A stretch of DNA of 64,000 nt. Source: Pseudonocardia sp. 73-21 (GTDB lineage Bacteria; Actinomycetota; Actinomycetes; Mycobacteriales; Pseudonocardiaceae). The stretch lies in assembly GCF_001899645.1 (NCBI RefSeq), contig NZ_MKVV01000048.1, positions 6,047 to 70,046 of the forward strand, written 5' to 3'. Made by a program: the position numbers and the translations under genes. Shown here piece by piece: positions 45,968-54,133 of this stretch. The number at the start of each line of letters is the position of its first letter. The stretch's first letter is position 1. Below the pieces are notes generated by a model. The model was not told the origin of the DNA, ran no database searches, and saw only the letters and a list, made by a program, of their open reading frames with translations.

Positions 45968-46794
45968 TCGGCGTCGAGCTCCGGCTGATGCTGCGCCGCC
46001 GCCGCGTGTGGCTGTGCTGGGTGCTGCTGTGCGCGATCCCCGCGCTGGTCGCGGTGCTGCTGGCCGTCACGAACCTGGCCCCCGCACCCGGGCAGGGCGG
46101 GGCGTTCCTCTCGGCCGTGACGAGCGACGGGCAGCTGTTCCCCGCCGCCGCGCTGGCCCTGGTGCTGCCGGTGTTCCTGCCGATCACCGTCGCCCTGGTG
46201 TCCGGCGACGCGGTCGCGGGCGAGGCCAGCACCGGCATGCTGCGCTACCTGCTGGTGCGGCCGGTCGGGCGGTTGCGGCTGCTCACCGCGAAGCTCGTGT
46301 CGGTGGGGGCGTTCGTGCTGCTCGCCGTGGTGTTCGTGACGATCACGAGCTACATCGTCGGGGTGTTGCTTTTCGGGTTCGGCGCGGACGCGGCCGTCGG
46401 CGGGGCGGGCGGCATCACGTCGCTGTCCGGAGTGGTGCTCACGCCCCTGCAGCTGGCCGGGCGCACGGCGGCCACCGTCGGCTACCTGGCGCTGTGCATG
46501 CTCGCGATCGGCGCGATCGGGCTGTTCTTCTCGACGCTGACCGACTCGCCGCTGGCCGCCGCGCTGGGGGTGCTCGCCTTCGTCGTGGTGAGTGCGATCC
46601 TGCTGCCGCTCGACGCGGCGGCCGGTATCCGGTTCTACCTGCCCACCACGCACTGGCTGGCCTGGATCGACCTGTTCCGCGACCCCATCCTGTGGCGGGC
46701 CGTCCGCGAAGGGGTGTTCGTGCAGCTGGGCTACATCGTGGTCGCGTTCGGGGCGGCGTGGGCGAACTTCGCGACGAAGGACGTCACGAGCTAG
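45964..46794 (+). CDS. ABC-2 type transporter permease
   Basis: A 276-residue polytopic protein with six hydrophobic segments (for example VWLCWVLLCAIPALVAVLLAV, LALVLPVFLPITVALVSGDAV, LVSVGAFVLLAVVFVTITSYIV). The motif SGDAVAGEASTGMLRYLLVRPVGRLRLLTAKL is typical of ABC-2 permeases that couple to the ATPase. GTG at 45964 overlaps the upstream stop. The cargo is unknown. Confidence 0.9.
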   Translation: MIGVELRLMLRRRRVWLCWVLLCAIPALVAVLLAVTNLAPAPGQGGAFLSAVTSDGQLFPAAALALVLPVFLPITVALVSGDAVAGEASTGMLRYLLVRPVGRLRLLTAKLVSVGAFVLLAVVFVTITSYIVGVLLFGFGADAAVGGAGGITSLSGVVLTPLQLAGRTAATVGYLALCMLAIGAIGLFFSTLTDSPLAAALGVLAFVVVSAILLPLDAAAGIRFYLPTTHWLAWIDLFRDPILWRAVREGVFVQLGYIVVAFGAAWANFATKDVTS

Positions 46795-46817
46795 GAGGCG
46801 CTCCCCCACCCGCCGCC

Positions 46818-47618
46818 TCAGCCGGTCCCGGCCGCGCGGAGGGTCGTGCAGTCGCCCGTCGAGGTGAGCGCGGCCGTCGACAGGCCCTCCAGCACCAGGC
46901 CGGCGACGGCGGGGTCGCGGGGCAGGCTGCCGTGGCCCACCTGCGCGCCGGGGCACAGGCTCTGCAGCGGCACGTTCACCGCGCCGTCGAGGCGGGCCGA
47001 GTCGGGCGGGGTGACGGTCTGGTCGTCGGTGGTCCAGATCGACAGCCACGGCAGCGCGGTGCCGACGCGGGCGCGGGCCAGCTCGGCGAGCAGGGAGCTG
47101 CCGGGAGCCAGCTGCCGGCACGCGACCGGGCACGCGCTGGGCAGGTCCGCCGCCCCCGCGGCAGCGAGCGACGTGCCCGCCAGCGGCGCGCCGAGGGTGA
47201 CCACCCGGCGGGCCTTCGCGGCGCCGTCGTCGCGGGCCACCCACAGCCCGGCCACCACGCCACCCGCGGAGTAGCCGACGACGTCCACCGACGGCGCGCC
47301 CGCCTTCAGCGCGGTGTCGACGGCCGCGTCGAGCACGTCCACCTGCGCGGATAGGTCACCGGTGCCCTCGCCTTCCAGCGCCACGACCTGCGCCGACCGT
47401 CCGGTGGCGCGGATCCGTGCGGCCAGCGGCTCCAGGCTCGCCTGCGACCCCCCGTAGCCCGGCACGAGCAGCACCGGTCCCGGGTCGTCCTGCGCGGGCC
47501 GGGCGGAGGGATCGACGGAGGCGGGGCGGTTGCCGATCACCTGGACGACCACGAGCACCGCTCCCACCAGCACGAGGACCCCGAGGAGCGCGACCAGCAG
47601 GCGCCGCCGCGGGCTCAT
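46818..47618 (-). CDS. Membrane-anchored alpha/beta-fold lipase/esterase
   Basis: A 266-residue hydrolase with one N-terminal transmembrane helix (LLVALLGVLVLVGAVLVVVQVI). The catalytic Ser is in VDVVGYSAGGVVAGLW; LLVPGYGGSQASLEPLAARI supplies the oxyanion region, and the His is probably that in GAQVGHGSLPRDP. The pattern fits the lipase A / PGAP1-like group of secreted actinobacterial lipases. Four Cys in the mature part may form disulfides. Confidence 0.88.
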   Translation of the reverse strand: MSPRRRLLVALLGVLVLVGAVLVVVQVIGNRPASVDPSARPAQDDPGPVLLVPGYGGSQASLEPLAARIRATGRSAQVVALEGEGTGDLSAQVDVLDAAVDTALKAGAPSVDVVGYSAGGVVAGLWVARDDGAAKARRVVTLGAPLAGTSLAAAGAADLPSACPVACRQLAPGSSLLAELARARVGTALPWLSIWTTDDQTVTPPDSARLDGAVNVPLQSLCPGAQVGHGSLPRDPAVAGLVLEGLSTAALTSTGDCTTLRAAGTG

Positions 47619-47694
47619 CCCGCCCCCACCGGACCCGGCGACACATCGCAGCCCTCGGTCGAGCTGCGGGCGCGCGGGACGGGGGTCGCGGGCG

Positions 47695-48840
47695 TCATAC
47701 CCCGACCCCGGCCAGCAGCGACTGGACCACGCCGTCGGCCAGCAGGCGGCCGCGGCGGGTGAGGACCACGCGGTCGCCCTCCGGCACGAGCAGGCCGTCG
47801 GCCACCGCCTGGCCGGCCGCCGTCCGGCCGTCCGCGTCCAGCAGATCGACGGGGAGCCCCTCCGCCAGGCGCAGGCGCAGCATCACCCGCTCGGTGTGGC
47901 GCTCGGCGTCGGTGAGCTCCTCGCGGTCGGCCTCCGGCGGCTCCCCCTCCGCCAGCCGGGCGGCGTAGCGGGCCGGGTGCTTGACGTTCCACCAGCGCGA
48001 TCCGGCGAGGTGGGAGTGGGCGCCGGGGCCCAGGCCCCACCAGTCGCCGTCCAGCCAGTAGCCGAGGTTGTGCCGGCAGGCCGCATCGTCGGAACGGGCC
48101 CAGTTCGACACCTCGTACCAGCCCAGACCGGCCTCCGACAGCCGGTCGTCGATCATCTCGTAGCGCGTGGCGGCCACGTCGTCGTCGGGGGCGGGCAGCT
48201 CGCCGCGGGCCACGCGGCGGGCCAGCGCGGTGCCGTCCTCGACGATCAGCGAGTAGGCCGAGACGTGGTCCACCCCGGCGTCGAGCACGGCGTCGAGGGA
48301 GGAGCGCAGGTCGTCGTCGGTCTCGCCGGGGGTGGCGTAGATCAGGTCGAGGTTGACGTGCTCCAGCCCGGCGGCGCGGGCCTCCTTCGCGGCGGCGACG
48401 GCGCGGCCGGGGGTGTGGCGGCGGTCGAGCACCGCCAGGACGTGCTGCGCGGCGGACTGCATGCCCAGCGACACCCGGGTGAACCCGGCGTCGACGAGTT
48501 CGTCGAAGAACTCCGGCGAGGTGGACTCGGGGTTGGACTCGGTGGTGACCTCCGCCCCCGGGACCAGCCCGAACGTGTCCCGGACGGCGCCGAGCACCTC
48601 GCCCAGCCGGGCGGCGCCGATCAGCGAGGGCGTGCCGCCGCCGACGAACACCGTGTCGACGGGCCGCTCCCCCACGACGCCCGCGGCCAGGGCCAGCTCC
48701 TGGCGGACCGCGGCGAGCCAGCCGTCCGGCGACGCGCCCGAGCCGTCGAGCTCGCTGGCCGTGTAGGTGTTGAAGTCGCAGTAGCCGCAGCGCGACGCGC
48801 AGAACGGCACGTGGACGTAGATGCCGAAGGGCGGGTGCAC
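47695..48840 (-). CDS. hemW: Heme chaperone HemW (radical SAM)
   Basis: A 381-residue radical SAM protein. The 4Fe-4S motif is FCASRCGYCDFNTYT; FVGGGTPSLI and TTESNPEST follow; the HemW C-terminal HemN_C domain covers the last third. HemW has the CxxxCxxC motif without the extra residues of oxygen-independent coproporphyrinogen oxidase HemN, so heme delivery is more likely than decarboxylation. The GTG at 48840 begins HPPFGIYVHVPFC. The gene matches Rv2388c in position. Confidence 0.93.
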   Translation of the reverse strand: MHPPFGIYVHVPFCASRCGYCDFNTYTASELDGSGASPDGWLAAVRQELALAAGVVGERPVDTVFVGGGTPSLIGAARLGEVLGAVRDTFGLVPGAEVTTESNPESTSPEFFDELVDAGFTRVSLGMQSAAQHVLAVLDRRHTPGRAVAAAKEARAAGLEHVNLDLIYATPGETDDDLRSSLDAVLDAGVDHVSAYSLIVEDGTALARRVARGELPAPDDDVAATRYEMIDDRLSEAGLGWYEVSNWARSDDAACRHNLGYWLDGDWWGLGPGAHSHLAGSRWWNVKHPARYAARLAEGEPPEADREELTDAERHTERVMLRLRLAEGLPVDLLDADGRTAAGQAVADGLLVPEGDRVVLTRRGRLLADGVVQSLLAGVGV

Positions 48841-48866
48841 TGCGCCCAGGGTAGGCGCCCCGCCGC

Positions 48867-49460
48867 TCAGCCGAGCAGCGCCGGGCCCGACCGCTCCCCG
48901 CGCCACAGATCGGGGCGCCGCCGCCGCAGGGCGTCGGCGATCGGGAGCGGCTCGCCCACGCTCACGATGAGCGGCACCCGCCACGCCTCGCCGTGGCCGA
49001 GCCGCAGGTACCGCGCCATCTCGGGATGGCGGCGGACCGCCTCGGTGCCGGTGGGCACCAGCTCCACCGAGACGGTCACCGCCACGACGCCGGGCGGGAC
49101 GTTCCCGAGGGGGTTGGCGCGGAACCGCCGGGCGATCCGCTGCCGTTCCCGGTCGTTGCGGACCAGTCCGACCCCGGCCAGCTCGGTCCACGCCACCCGC
49201 CACTCCGGACGGCGCCCGCCGCGCTCGAGCCGGACCCCCTCGTGGTCGATCACCAGCCGGCGGGTGCGCAGCACCCCCGGAAGAGCCACGAGGCAGAGGA
49301 GGAACACGACGGCCAGCACCCCGCCGATCACCCCGATCGGGACGGATCGGCTGGTGCAGGCCCCGTACCCGGCCGACGCGGCCAGCACGCCGACCACGAG
49401 CAGCGCACCGAGGAACGGCACCCGTGGGGCCCTGCGCAGGTCGACGACCGTCGGTGGCAC
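48867..49460 (-). CDS. PH-like domain membrane protein
   Basis: A 197-residue protein with two transmembrane helices (VPFLGALLVVGVLAASAGYG and VPIGVIGGVLAVVFLLCLVAL) and a cytoplasmic beta-rich domain (RRLVIDHEGVRLERGGRRPEWRVAWTELAGVGLV). The layout is like bacterial PH-domain (bPH) membrane proteins of unknown function. A GTG at 49484 adding eight residues is an alternative start. Confidence 0.75.
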   Translation of the reverse strand: MPPTVVDLRRAPRVPFLGALLVVGVLAASAGYGACTSRSVPIGVIGGVLAVVFLLCLVALPGVLRTRRLVIDHEGVRLERGGRRPEWRVAWTELAGVGLVRNDRERQRIARRFRANPLGNVPPGVVAVTVSVELVPTGTEAVRRHPEMARYLRLGHGEAWRVPLIVSVGEPLPIADALRRRRPDLWRGERSGPALLG

Positions 49461-49502
49461 GCCCTCGACGCTAGCGGGCGCCACCCCTCCCGCGTGGGGC
49501 TT

Positions 49503-50429
49503 TCACGACATCGGTGTGCAGCGCTGCCGCCACTCGCTCGGCGACATCCCGTACGCCCCGCGGAAGGCCCGGCTGAAGGTCGCCAGGTCGGTGAACCCCC
49601 AGCGCCGGGAGACGTCGGTGATCGAGCCGCGCGGGTCGAGCAGCTCGCGGCGGCAGCGCTCCAGGCGCAGGCGCTGGATCTGCTGCGCGACCGTGCCGCC
49701 GCGGTGGGCGAACAGGCGGTGCAGGTGGCGGGTGGAGACGAAGTGCGCGGCGGCGATGCTCGTCGGGCACAGGTCCGGGTCGGCCAGGCGCTCCAGGATG
49801 TGGGCGTCGATGCGGCGCAGCAGGTCGTCCGCGGCCCGCGCGGGCGCGGCGGGGCTGACCCGCTCGCCCGCGACGGTGGTGACCAGTTCGGCGACCTCGT
49901 CCGCGAGCCGCACCCCGCCGGCGGCGCTCAGCTCGGGCGGGCTGGTCACGAGGTCGCGCAGCATGCGGCCGACGATGGCGCCCAGCCCGTCGCCGCCGCT
50001 GAGCGCGCGGGCCGTGAGCAGCTGCGACGCACCCGCGTCGAGGGCGATGCTGGCGCGCGGCCACGTGAAGACCAGCAGCTCCCAGTCGCCCTGCAGCCCC
50101 CAGAAGAACGGCCGGTCGGTCTCGTAGACGGCGAAGTCACCGGGGCGCAGCACGGCCTCACGGCCGTCCTGCGCGACGGTGGCGGCGCCGCGGGCGATCA
50201 GTCCGACCTGCAGGTAGACGTCGCTGTCGCGGCGGGCCAGGCCCGGGGTGCGGCTGCAGCCCTGCGTGCCCGACTCGACCGACGCGACCGTGAGGTGCCC
50301 GAGGTCGCTGGTGCGCACCGAGCCGGCGAACGTCCGGTCCCGGTCGGCGTGGATGTCCAGCGCCACGAAGTTGTCCCGGATGAGGTCGCGCCAGACGTCC
50401 AGACGGTCGGTCGTCGCAGGTGAGCTCAT
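49503..50429 (-). CDS. AraC-family transcriptional regulator
   Basis: A 308-residue regulator with an N-terminal AraC-type sensory cupin-like domain (GLIARGAATVAQDGREAVLRPGDFAVYETDRPFFWGLQGDWELLVFTWPRA) and a C-terminal double helix-turn-helix (TSIAAAHFVSTRHLHRLFAHRG and SITDVSRRWGFTDLATFSRAFRGAYGMSPSEWRQ). The ATG has GAGG six bases upstream. It is divergent from the molybdoenzyme operon and likely regulates it. Confidence 0.92.
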   Translation of the reverse strand: MSSPATTDRLDVWRDLIRDNFVALDIHADRDRTFAGSVRTSDLGHLTVASVESGTQGCSRTPGLARRDSDVYLQVGLIARGAATVAQDGREAVLRPGDFAVYETDRPFFWGLQGDWELLVFTWPRASIALDAGASQLLTARALSGGDGLGAIVGRMLRDLVTSPPELSAAGGVRLADEVAELVTTVAGERVSPAAPARAADDLLRRIDAHILERLADPDLCPTSIAAAHFVSTRHLHRLFAHRGGTVAQQIQRLRLERCRRELLDPRGSITDVSRRWGFTDLATFSRAFRGAYGMSPSEWRQRCTPMS

Positions 50430-50477
50430 GGGCGCCTCGGCTGCTCGGGGGTGTTCCGAGGCTAGGAGTGCACCGCG

Positions 50478-50504
50478 GTGCGCGTCAACGCACACGCACA
50501 TGTG
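50478..50504. promoter_or_regulatory. Candidate regulator sites in the AraC/molybdoenzyme divergent gap
   Basis: GTGCG-CGTCAA-CGCAC (50478-50493) and the palindrome CACATGTG (50497-50504) lie between the divergent starts at 50429 and 50574. They could be AraC-family half sites. No clear -10/-35 elements are seen. Confidence 0.3.
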
Positions 50505-50573
50505 TCACCGAGCGACAACAGCGTGGTCACACAGGGCCAACCCGAGCGGCCGTCCGCGCAGCACGATGCTGCG

Positions 50574-52706
50574 ATGACCGCACTCGACGACATCCCCGTC
50601 ACCGACGTCACGACCACGACGGTGCGGGCCGCGTGCCCGCACGACTGTCCGGACACCTGCGCCATGCTCGTCACCGTGACCGACGGCAAGGCCACCGAGG
50701 TCCGGGGCGACCCCGACCACCCCTTCACCAAGGGCGGCCTCTGCGTCAAGGTCAACAACTACCAGGAGAAGGTCTACAACCCCGACCGCGTCCTGTACCC
50801 GATGCGCCGCACCGGCCCCAAGGGCAGCGGGCAGTTCGAACGCATCAGCTGGGACACCGCGCTGGACACGATCGCCGACCGCTGGCGCACCGAGATCGCC
50901 GCGCACGGCCCCGAGACGCTCATGCCGGTGAGCTACCTGGGCACCCAGGGCATCCTCAACGGCCTCAACGTCGGCGACCCGTTCATGAACAAGATCGGGG
51001 CGACGATCTCCGAGCGCACCTACTGCGACTCGGGCGCGTGCACCGCCTACACGATGACGATCGGCGCGACGGCGGGCGTCGACCCGGAGAGCCTCGTGCA
51101 CTCCCGCTACATCATCATCTGGGCCTGCAACATGCTCTCGACGAACCTGCACCTGTGGCCCTTCGTCGCCGAGGCGCAGAAGCGCGGCGCGAAGGTCGTG
51201 GTCATCGACCCGATGCGCCACCGCACCGCCAAGCGCGCCGACTGGCACATCCCGATCCGCCCGGGCACCGACGGCGCGCTCGCCCTGGCGATGATGCACG
51301 TGATCATCAACGAGGGTCTCACCGACGAGGACTACGTCCGCGACCACACCGTCGGCTACGAGGAGCTCGTCGAGCGCGTCCAGGAGCACACGCCGGAGTG
51401 GGCGTCGGAGCAGACGGGCATCCCCGCCGACGACATCCGCACCCTCGCCCGCGAGTACGCCACCTCGTCGCCGTCGATGATCCGGATCGGCGTCGCCATC
51501 GAGCGCCACGCCGGCGGCGGCCAGACCGTCCGCTCGATCGCCTGCCTGCCCGCGCTGGTCGGGGCCTGGAAGGAGGTCGGCGGCGGGCTGCTGCAGCTAC
51601 CGCTGTGGGCGCACCCGGTGAACTGGGGCGCGCACATGCACCCCGAGCTCCAGACGCCGGGCACCCGCGTGGTCAACCAGTACCTGCTCGGCCGCGCGCT
51701 GAACGGCGAGATGGAGCTCGACCCGCCCATCAACGCGCTGATGGTCTACAACTCCAACCCGCTCGTCGTCTGTCCGGAGCAGGACAAGATGGCCGAGGGG
51801 CTGGCGCGGGAGGACCTGTTCACCGTGGTCAGCGACCACGTCCTGACCGACACCGCGCGCTACGCCGACATCGTGCTGCCGGCGACGACCCAGCTCGAGC
51901 ACAAGGACATCATGTTCAGCTGGGGCCACTTCTACATCACGCTCAACACCCCGGCCGTCGAGCCGCTGGGGGAGGCGATCCCCAACACCGAGCTGTTCCG
52001 CAGGCTCGCCGCGCGCATGGGTTTCACCGAGCCCTGCTTCACGCGCACCGACGACGAGATGATGGCCGAGGCCTACGACTGGGACGCCCCCGCGATGGAG
52101 GGCATCACCCTGGAGTCGCTGCGCGAGACCGGCTGGGCGCGGCTCAACCTCCCCGGCCCCGACGAGTACGCCCCGCACGCCGAGGGCAACTTCCCGACCC
52201 CGTCGGGCAAGACCGAGTTCAAGTCGTCGATCGCCAACAACTTCGTGGTGCCCCTGTTCCGGCAGGGCTGCGACGAGTTCCAGCCCGGTGACGCCGTCGA
52301 CCCGGTGCCCCACTACATCCCGCCGCGCGAGACCGCCGACTCCGGCTACCGGCTCAACCTCATCTCGCCGAAGTCGCACGCCTACGTCAACTCCAGCGCG
52401 GGCGACCAGGACAAGCAGAAGCGCGTCCAGGGCGAGCAGACGGTGATCCTGCACCCGCAGGACGCCGAGGAGCGCGGTATCGTCGCCGGGCGCTACGTGC
52501 GCGTCTACAACGACCGCGGGCAGTACGTCGCGCTCGCCGAGATCAGCGACGACATCGCGCCGGGCGTGGCGATGTCGCCGATGGGGGCGTGGCGCAAGAA
52601 CGCGAAGGACCAGTCCACGGTCAACGCCGTGAACCCCTTCCGGTTCGCCGACCTCGGCAACGCGCCGACGTTCTCCGACACGCGCGTCGAGGTCGAGGCC
52701 ATCTGA
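50574..52706 (+). CDS. Molybdopterin oxidoreductase (formate-dehydrogenase / DMSO-reductase-like)
   Basis: A 710-residue catalytic subunit of the DMSO reductase superfamily. The N-terminal 4Fe-4S motif is CPHDCPDTC with the fourth Cys in GGLCVKVN; RTYCDSGACTAYT is in the region that normally provides the molybdenum ligand; molybdopterin contacts include YNSNPLVVCP and SDHVLTDTARYADIVLPATTQLEHKD; the C-terminal molydop_binding domain starts near SPKSHAYVNSS. No electron-transfer subunit is encoded nearby. The substrate is not determined. Its stop overlaps the moeA-like gene. Confidence 0.9.
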   Translation: MTALDDIPVTDVTTTTVRAACPHDCPDTCAMLVTVTDGKATEVRGDPDHPFTKGGLCVKVNNYQEKVYNPDRVLYPMRRTGPKGSGQFERISWDTALDTIADRWRTEIAAHGPETLMPVSYLGTQGILNGLNVGDPFMNKIGATISERTYCDSGACTAYTMTIGATAGVDPESLVHSRYIIIWACNMLSTNLHLWPFVAEAQKRGAKVVVIDPMRHRTAKRADWHIPIRPGTDGALALAMMHVIINEGLTDEDYVRDHTVGYEELVERVQEHTPEWASEQTGIPADDIRTLAREYATSSPSMIRIGVAIERHAGGGQTVRSIACLPALVGAWKEVGGGLLQLPLWAHPVNWGAHMHPELQTPGTRVVNQYLLGRALNGEMELDPPINALMVYNSNPLVVCPEQDKMAEGLAREDLFTVVSDHVLTDTARYADIVLPATTQLEHKDIMFSWGHFYITLNTPAVEPLGEAIPNTELFRRLAARMGFTEPCFTRTDDEMMAEAYDWDAPAMEGITLESLRETGWARLNLPGPDEYAPHAEGNFPTPSGKTEFKSSIANNFVVPLFRQGCDEFQPGDAVDPVPHYIPPRETADSGYRLNLISPKSHAYVNSSAGDQDKQKRVQGEQTVILHPQDAEERGIVAGRYVRVYNDRGQYVALAEISDDIAPGVAMSPMGAWRKNAKDQSTVNAVNPFRFADLGNAPTFSDTRVEVEAI

Positions 52707-53899
52707 TGGCGCCCTCGGTCGGTACCGCGACGGCCATGTGGCGGGCCGCGTTCGGCTCGTCCGTGCTGGGTAGCGAGTGCGTCCCGATCACGGACGCGGC
52801 CGGGCGGGTGACGGCCGGGCCGGTGCGCGCCCGGCTGTCCGCCCCCGCCGTGCCGTGCGCGGCGATGGACGGGATCGCGGTACTGGCCGGGGACACCCTC
52901 TCGTCGGTGGTCGGGGCGGGCCGCTTCGACGTCGTCGACACCGGCGACCCGCTGCCCCCGGGCCGCGACGCCGTGGTCATGCGCGAGCACCTGCGCCGAC
53001 GCCCGGACGGGTCGGTCCACCTGCGGGAACCCGCCCGGAGCGGGCAGCACGTCCGGCAGGTCGGCGAGTCGGTGCTGGCCGGCGAGGAGCTCGTCCCGGC
53101 CGGGCGCGTGCTGCGCCCGGCCGACCTGGCCGCCGCGGCCGCGGGCGGGCTCCCCGCGCTCGACGTCCGCAGGCGGCCGGTGGTCACGATCGTCCCCACC
53201 GGTGACGAGGTGCGCCCGCTGGGCACCGACCTCGCGCCCGGGGAGCTGCTCGACACCAACTCGCTCATGCTGGCCGCGACATTGCGGTCACTCGGGTGCG
53301 TCGTGCGGGTCACCGCGATCCAGCCCGACGAGCCCGCCCTCATCGCGGCGGCCGTCCGGGACGCGGACGCCGATCTCGTGCTCGTGCTGGCCGGCTCCAG
53401 CGCCGGCCGCGACGACCACACGGCGCACGTCATCCGGAGCCTGGGCACCGTCGTGGTGCAGGGCGTGGCCGTGCGGCCCGCACACCCGGTGCTGCTCGGG
53501 GTGCTCCACACGGGCGTGCCGGTGATCGGGGTGCCCGGCTATCCGGTGTCGGCGGCGCTGGCCGTGGAGCTGTTCGCCGTCCCGCTGCTGGCCGACCTGC
53601 AGGGACGTCGTCTGGACCCGCCCCGGCCCGTCCCGGCCCGGTTGCGCAGCGCCGTCCCGAGCCGGGCCGAGTGCGAGGAGTACGTCCTGCTCACCCTGCA
53701 CGAGGACGGGTCGGCGGAACCCCTCGCCCGCGGCGCCGGGGCCCAGACCGCCCTCGCCCGCGCCGACGCCGTGCTGCGCATCGACGCCGGCTCGGCCGGG
53801 TTCGACGCCGGCGAACGGGTGATGGCGCATCTGACCGACGCCCCGGGATGGGCCGGAACACCAGAGGTCAGGACGCTGCGCCGGGTCACCGCGGTGTGA
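52706..53899 (+). CDS. MoeA-like molybdopterin molybdenumtransferase, atypical
   Basis: A 397-residue MoeA-like protein for molybdenum insertion. SAPAVPCAAMDGIAV, DTGDPLPPGRDAVVM, IVPTGDEV and VPGYPVSAALAVELF are the family landmarks. The metal/MPT loop that normally reads GGxSxGxxD is AGSSAGRDDHT here, as in MoeA relatives fused to binding-protein domains. ATG overlaps the molybdoenzyme stop by one base, suggesting a dedicated maturation factor for that enzyme. Confidence 0.85.
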   Translation: MAPSVGTATAMWRAAFGSSVLGSECVPITDAAGRVTAGPVRARLSAPAVPCAAMDGIAVLAGDTLSSVVGAGRFDVVDTGDPLPPGRDAVVMREHLRRRPDGSVHLREPARSGQHVRQVGESVLAGEELVPAGRVLRPADLAAAAAGGLPALDVRRRPVVTIVPTGDEVRPLGTDLAPGELLDTNSLMLAATLRSLGCVVRVTAIQPDEPALIAAAVRDADADLVLVLAGSSAGRDDHTAHVIRSLGTVVVQGVAVRPAHPVLLGVLHTGVPVIGVPGYPVSAALAVELFAVPLLADLQGRRLDPPRPVPARLRSAVPSRAECEEYVLLTLHEDGSAEPLARGAGAQTALARADAVLRIDAGSAGFDAGERVMAHLTDAPGWAGTPEVRTLRRVTAV

Positions 53900-53961
53900 A
53901 TCCGCTCCCAGCATGCGGACGGCGATGGATTTGCTGACCGGACAGGTGGCACGCTGAACCC

Positions 53962-54045
53962 ATGCCCGCGCTGATGCTGCGACTGGTGGCCCGCCGCCAC
54001 GTCGACCTGAACCGCGTCAGCAGCGCGCTCTGTCGGCAGCCCTAG
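53962..54045 (+). CDS. Leader peptide of the sulfur-assimilation operon
   Basis: A 27-codon reading frame containing RRHVDLNRVSSALCR, which matches the R-R-H-V-D-L-x-R-x-x-S-A-x-C pattern of actinobacterial cysteine-linked leader peptides. The Cys codon comes near the 3' end. No ribosome site precedes it, so it may be translated from a leaderless mRNA. Translation of the Cys codon could report cysteine supply to the downstream genes. Confidence 0.75.
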   Translation: MPALMLRLVARRHVDLNRVSSALCRQP

Positions 54046-54097
54046 CTTCCGCGCCGACCCCGAACCACCACCACCCGGCGCCGGGCCCTGCCGCGCC

Positions 54098-54126
54098 GCG
54101 GCACGCCCGTGCCGCATGTCCGGAGG
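54098..54126 (+). promoter_or_regulatory. Hairpin and ribosome site at the sirA start
   Basis: GCGGCAC (54098-54104) pairs with GTGCCGC (54109-54115), ending directly at an ATG (54116). A strong GGAGG (54122-54126) lies seven bases before a TTG at 54134. The hairpin, 50 bases after the leader stop, may be part of an attenuator controlled by leader translation. Confidence 0.5.
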
Positions 54127-54133
54127 CCCTGAC

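Noticed and set aside
47530..50127. An 865-codon frame antisense to hemW and its neighbour
   Set aside because: The opposite strand encodes radical SAM and AraC motifs; this frame is compositionally artificial.
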